NCBI GenBank assembly: GCA_015680905.1
Contig: CM027383.1
Span: forward strand, 90,478,501 to 90,542,500
Source: Coptis chinensis
Taxonomy: Eukaryota > Streptophyta > Magnoliopsida > Ranunculales > Ranunculaceae
Reading direction: 5' to 3'
DNA: 64,000 nucleotides
The notes below the pieces were generated by a model, which was not told the origin of the DNA, did no database searches, and was given only the letters and a program-made list of their open reading frames with translations. The position numbers were made by a program, and so were the translations under genes. Shown here one piece after another: positions 60,473 to 64,000 of this stretch. Every line of letters begins with the position of its first letter. Position 1 is the stretch's first letter.

Positions 60473-61575
60473 CATCCATCCTCGACAATCATATTATGTA
60501 AAATTATACACGTCTTCATTATCCGATTAATGTCATCCCTACTCTACATTCGCGTCGGCCTCTTGATTACCCCCCATCTAGCTTGTAAGACACCAAATGC
60601 ACGCTCCACATCTTTGCGACACGCTTCTTGCATCTTAGTAAAGAATACCTCTATTTGAGTTGTTGGGTGAAGGATTGTTTGTACAAGTGTAGCCCATTTA
60701 GGATAAATTTCATCGGCTAGATAGAAACCCATTTTGTATTGGCGACCATTCACGGTGTAATTGCAATGAGGAGCATCACCACGCATAAGATTGTCAAAGA
60801 GGTGAGAACGTTGAAGCACGTTAACATCGTTGTTTGAACCTGCCATACTAAAAAAAGCATGCAAAATCCACAAGTCTTGATCGGTAACAACTTCCAAAAT
60901 GATTGTAGGTTTCTTCTTATGTCCTACATGTGTACCTTGTCATGTCGTAGGATATATTTCTCATTGCCACTGCATACAATCCAAACTTCCAAGCATACTT
61001 GGAAAGCTACGATTTTCACCTTGTGTAAGTAGACGTTGAATGTCTTCTTCGTTTGGAGCCCTCAAATATTCTTCCTCGAAGACCGCCAACATGGCATCAT
61101 AAAAATGTCTCAAGCTTTCAAAAATGGTGCTCTTTGCGATTTGAATGTATTCATCCCATACATCCGCACTACACCCATATGCAAGCAAACGAATGCAATC
61201 AACCACCTTTTGCATACCCGTCAAACATGACTTTCCAATGACATCAACCTTGTATGTGAAGTATTTGTCATGGTTGGAGACGGCTTTCAAGATTTAGAAG
61301 AAGAGATGGTGGTGCATCCTAAACCTCCTACGGAAGATATCAAGGGGATACTTTAGGTATTGCACGAAATAATCCCTCCTAATCTTATTGTGAGCGTCGA
61401 TTCGATCATGATAAATGTACTTTCTACTGGGGACCGAGCCTCGATGATCACGAGTAGCTTCGTACATGTCTTGCAACAACAAGAAAATAGGTATGAACAT
61501 GTTCTCATCATCATTCATCATGTTCTCATCTTCGGATAAGGAGCTTGATTCAACATAGCGAGAAGAAAAAGCCAT
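60473..61575 (-). pseudogene. PIF/Harbinger transposase (DDE_Tnp_4), broken by stop codons
   Basis: The transposase catalyses excision and insertion. Read from ATG 61575, it keeps one frame throughout. An acidic N-terminus is followed by YVQYL-like QYLKYPLDIFRRRFRM and then the three catalytic acids: Asp in GSLDCMQW, Asp in GSNNDVNVL and Glu in DVERAFGVLQARWG. The C-terminus has CIILHNMIVEDG. In-frame stops lie near 61294, 60961, 60943, 60544 and 60490, with no frame shift seen. At least two of them fall where the family has Trp. The gene is otherwise full length, which points to decay by point mutation. Confidence 0.9.
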
Positions 61576-62070
61576 TTTGAATGTGAGAAGAAAAGTTGCA
61601 AAGTTGAGAATGAATGTGAGAAGAAAGGTTGCAAAGTTGAGAATAGTAATTCAAAAAGTGTGAGTGAAGGCAAAGTTGAGAAATTTGTGGTCTATAAAGT
61701 TGACACAAGAAATGAGGTTGGTGGTTGAAGAGCTGATAGTTGAGGAGTTGAGGGTTGAGGCTTTGATGACAAGTAAATGCATGTGAGCAAAAAATTGGTT
61801 AAATTTGGCTAAGTCTAAATCGTTTTGAGTGTCTGGAAGGTACGGACGACACAGTATCTGCCATCTGTCCATTTACAACAGACGGTAGAAACTATGCCGT
61901 CCGTCTCCCCCTGAAACGTATTGCTAGTGAAGGTCTTAACTTTGGCTAGGTTTTTGACTCCTTTCAAATTTAAGACCCTTTTAGCAGCCCCATTGAAATG
62001 ACATTTTTGTGGTTGGGGTGCTATATTTGCCTTTAGCAGCCCATATAGCCCCCCAATGGACTTGCTTTTA

Positions 62071-62843
62071 TGTTGTTATGTTGTGGGTGTTGGAATTCTC
62101 CTTTTGATATTTCAAATTATTTAAGTATGATTGGTAAAGAGGAAGAACATGAGTGTTCTTTTTCTCTTTGTATTTTGTGTGATGGTTCCACTTTGGTTGG
62201 TAATCTTTTGGAAACCGTAAAGGTTCATTTTGTGTAGAACCATACAATTCTGGAAAAATGTGGTATTGAATGAACTCAAGTTTGTGTGAGCTATCTACGG
62301 ATCCAATTTTTTGGTGAACTATAATTAAGTTAGACGTAGTACGTTCATGTTTGAATTAAGCTATCCGATATGAGATGGAAAATGGAGAAGATCCCGCCTA
62401 GAGCTGATCTGGGGAGGATTGAGCATGGAGCATGTGGCGTAGAGCCTTGAACAGATGGGGAACTCCCTTTTTGTGGAGAATATGGAGTTTGCTTCTATAG
62501 CCTTCTTGGTGATCTTTCTTCTCTTCTTCTGTCAGGTCAGGTCTCGTTGATGAGACTTTATGGAGCTTTGATGGAGAGTAAAGGAGAAGCATTGTTGAGC
62601 GTGTCTAAAGCTCCAGTCTTGAAGGAGATAGTTGTATCGTACGTTACTGACCGTTATGGTATCACATCAAGTTGGTAATTTGAGAATAAGTATTCGATCG
62701 AATTGCTTGGTGATCTTCCTAGGAAGTCATTGGTTCGTTTTAGATGAGTCTTTCACTGAATGGAGTGAGCTGCTTACGAGCTTGTTAGAAAAAGTGTTAT
62801 ATGATGAGTTGTGCTGGACACGTGTATAATATACATTAGTTGT
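62071..62843. other. Intergenic, nothing recognised
   Basis: Frames of about 60 codons on both strands look random, although one minus-strand stretch near 62400-62590 has a charged patch (LTEEEKKDHQEGY). No family assignment is possible. Confidence 0.4.
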
Positions 62844-63300
62844 TGTTTGGGCTCCACCTTTGGTATGTTCCCAGACTTGGACTCCGGCCGACCTAACATC
62901 TTTTTGGATCCAACCCAACACCTTTTCGGATCCGGCCCAACATGATTCCAGACTTGGTCCAGATCCAAATGTTTACAGGTGCATTTGGCACAAATTTAAT
63001 TAAACATGCACGTTCTGGTCAAAGGGGATAATATATAAGTAGGAAATAATATCTTAGTCAGGAGATGAACATAACCCAAATCTTCATAGATCAATTTGGG
63101 TTAGAGTGGAATCCGGATCTATCTCATAGAGAGTCTTCTCTCACTTTCAGAACTACGCAAGCAAAACTGCTGAGACTTGATCCCCGTTTCCGGACTTGAG
63201 TACGTAGGCAGCCTTTTAAGGTTTATTATCACCGGCCTTCTTCACCAATCAATCCACTCTTTACAACCTTATCTGTGTTTGGGAATTTCTAGTCCAAACA
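62844..63300 (+). repeat. 5' LTR of gypsy element E
   Basis: Begins TGTTTGGGCTCC and ends AGTCCAAACA, a terminal inverted repeat. It shares CAGAACTACG...GAGACTTGATCCC and the TACGTAGGCA block with the LTRs of element D, though the rest differs. The true start could be 62841. Confidence 0.75.
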
Positions 63301-64000
63301 TTTGGCACCGTCTGTGTCTTTTCGAATCCACATGAACGGTCAAAGCACAAACCAGGGCACTAACCAATGCCCAACTGGCCAACAACATCCTGTAGTCCCC
63401 CAACGATCTACTCAGTGCAGAATAACTTCTATCAATGCAACAAATGCTAATGATATTCCACAAAATGTTGTTCAGGACGTTCCAGAATCTTCACAACATC
63501 CACAACAAGTTCAACAAAATCAGGATGAACTCCAAGTAGAGATATTGAGGCTTACTATAGAGAATGAACGACTCCATAATGCTAGGGGAAAAGGACTAGG
63601 AATTCCTCTCTAGAAAGTTCTTAACAACATTCGTCAGCACCAAGAAGGACTCGTAACACTACTGATCATGATCATAGGCGAGAACCAATTCCTTCAACAC
63701 GATCCAATGTGTGGGATAGACTAGGTTCTCAATCTCGCCATTCAAGCAGAAGGACTGGTTTCGGACACGGAGTTCGAACTCCTGAAAACTCTCCATCTTG
63801 TCATTTAGGAAGAAGAGATGTTGAGCCACGTGATTATCGACCTCAAGTTCTAACTCCATCCCCATATGTTCACAGATATGATCGGTGTGAACATTCACCC
63901 AGAAACAACTTCTAGGAAGAATATAATGTTGGACTCGATCGAAGGGACTGTAGAAGATATTGTAGCAAGAGTAATCAGAGAGAAACATACTCGTAATGAC
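62844..64000 (+). mobile_element. Tat-lineage Ty3/gypsy element E, 5' end only
   Basis: Fossil element running off the right edge. A 5' LTR (62844-63300) is followed by a primer-site-like TGGCACCGTCTGT (63303-63315) and the start of gag (from about 63.3 kb), which has a Gln-rich region and a short coiled coil (EILRLTIENERLH). The gag is broken in at least a few places within the window. The layout resembles that of element D. With one LTR visible no age can be given. Confidence 0.75.

Larger units (their letters stand above)
58840..62067. mobile_element. PIF/Harbinger DNA transposon with both ORFs
   Basis: Ends GAACCAGTCCAATGG and (inverse of) AAGCAAGTCCATTGG are imperfect inverted repeats, backed by a second shared block GGGCTGCTAAA. 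TTA flanks both sides (58837-58839 and 62068-62070). At 3228 bp it has the two genes expected of an autonomous element, facing each other: the Myb-like ORF1 (plus) and the transposase (minus). Both contain stop codons, so the copy is now inactive. Confidence 0.9.

Noticed and set aside
63709-63915. Arg/Ser-rich plus-strand frame near the right edge
   Set aside because: It falls within the gag region of gypsy element E and is treated as part of that fossil, not as a host gene.

Overview
The window is nuclear DNA of a flowering plant, most likely a eudicot. It carries spliced GT-AG genes of plant families (a BAG co-chaperone regulator, an ABF/AREB-type bZIP, a polygalacturonase, a cytochrome P450), Athila- and Tat-type Ty3/gypsy elements, a plant copia lineage, and hAT and PIF/Harbinger DNA transposons. 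Transposable elements, often nested, fill well over half of it. I saw no tRNA, rRNA or CRISPR array. The species cannot be fixed from the sequence alone.

Layout. 1-6312: Athila-like gypsy element A (minus strand, its 5' LTR at 4996-6312), inserted in the gag of a related element B (6313-14457, LTR 13295-14457). B also carries a 4.5-kb hAT transposon (7872-12353) with an 8-bp target duplication, GAGCTCG-rich ends and a decayed transposase. 14458-17060: decayed minus-strand coding sequence of mobile-element character. 18473-19404: a Harbinger-type MITE. 19548-20342: an open copia-gag-like ORF with a zinc knuckle and no pol beside it. 20817-21259 and 24332-24790: two more MITEs; 22260-22930: remains of a LINE.

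25.4-32.0 kb is a graveyard of host gene pieces, all on the minus strand: a P450 C-terminus, two unrecognised exons, and an ABF/AREB-type bZIP split by the first two exons of a polygalacturonase. 33062-52673 is a multi-layer nest. A copia-family unit has LTRs at its two ends in opposite orientation. Its leader holds a nearly 10-kb Tat-lineage gypsy element (33867-43753, target duplication GCCAT). Its gag holds a 4.3-kb putative solo LTR (45344-50676, duplication GAATG), which itself holds an Athila-like solo LTR (48430-49413, duplication ATGAG).

54025-57787 is the one intact-looking host gene: a four-exon BAG-family regulator on the minus strand, with a hAT-type MITE (58056-58796) in its immediate upstream region. 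58840-62067 is a 3.2-kb PIF/Harbinger element with convergent Myb-like and transposase genes, the transposase riddled with stop codons. 62844 to the right edge is the 5' LTR and start of another Tat-lineage gypsy element.

I found no convincing new multi-gene system. The items most worth checking are the inverted LTR pair of the copia unit, the bZIP locus (an invariant Arg replaced by His, with a polygalacturonase fragment inside), the solitary gag-like ORF, and the hairpin-bearing repeat array upstream of the copia gag.
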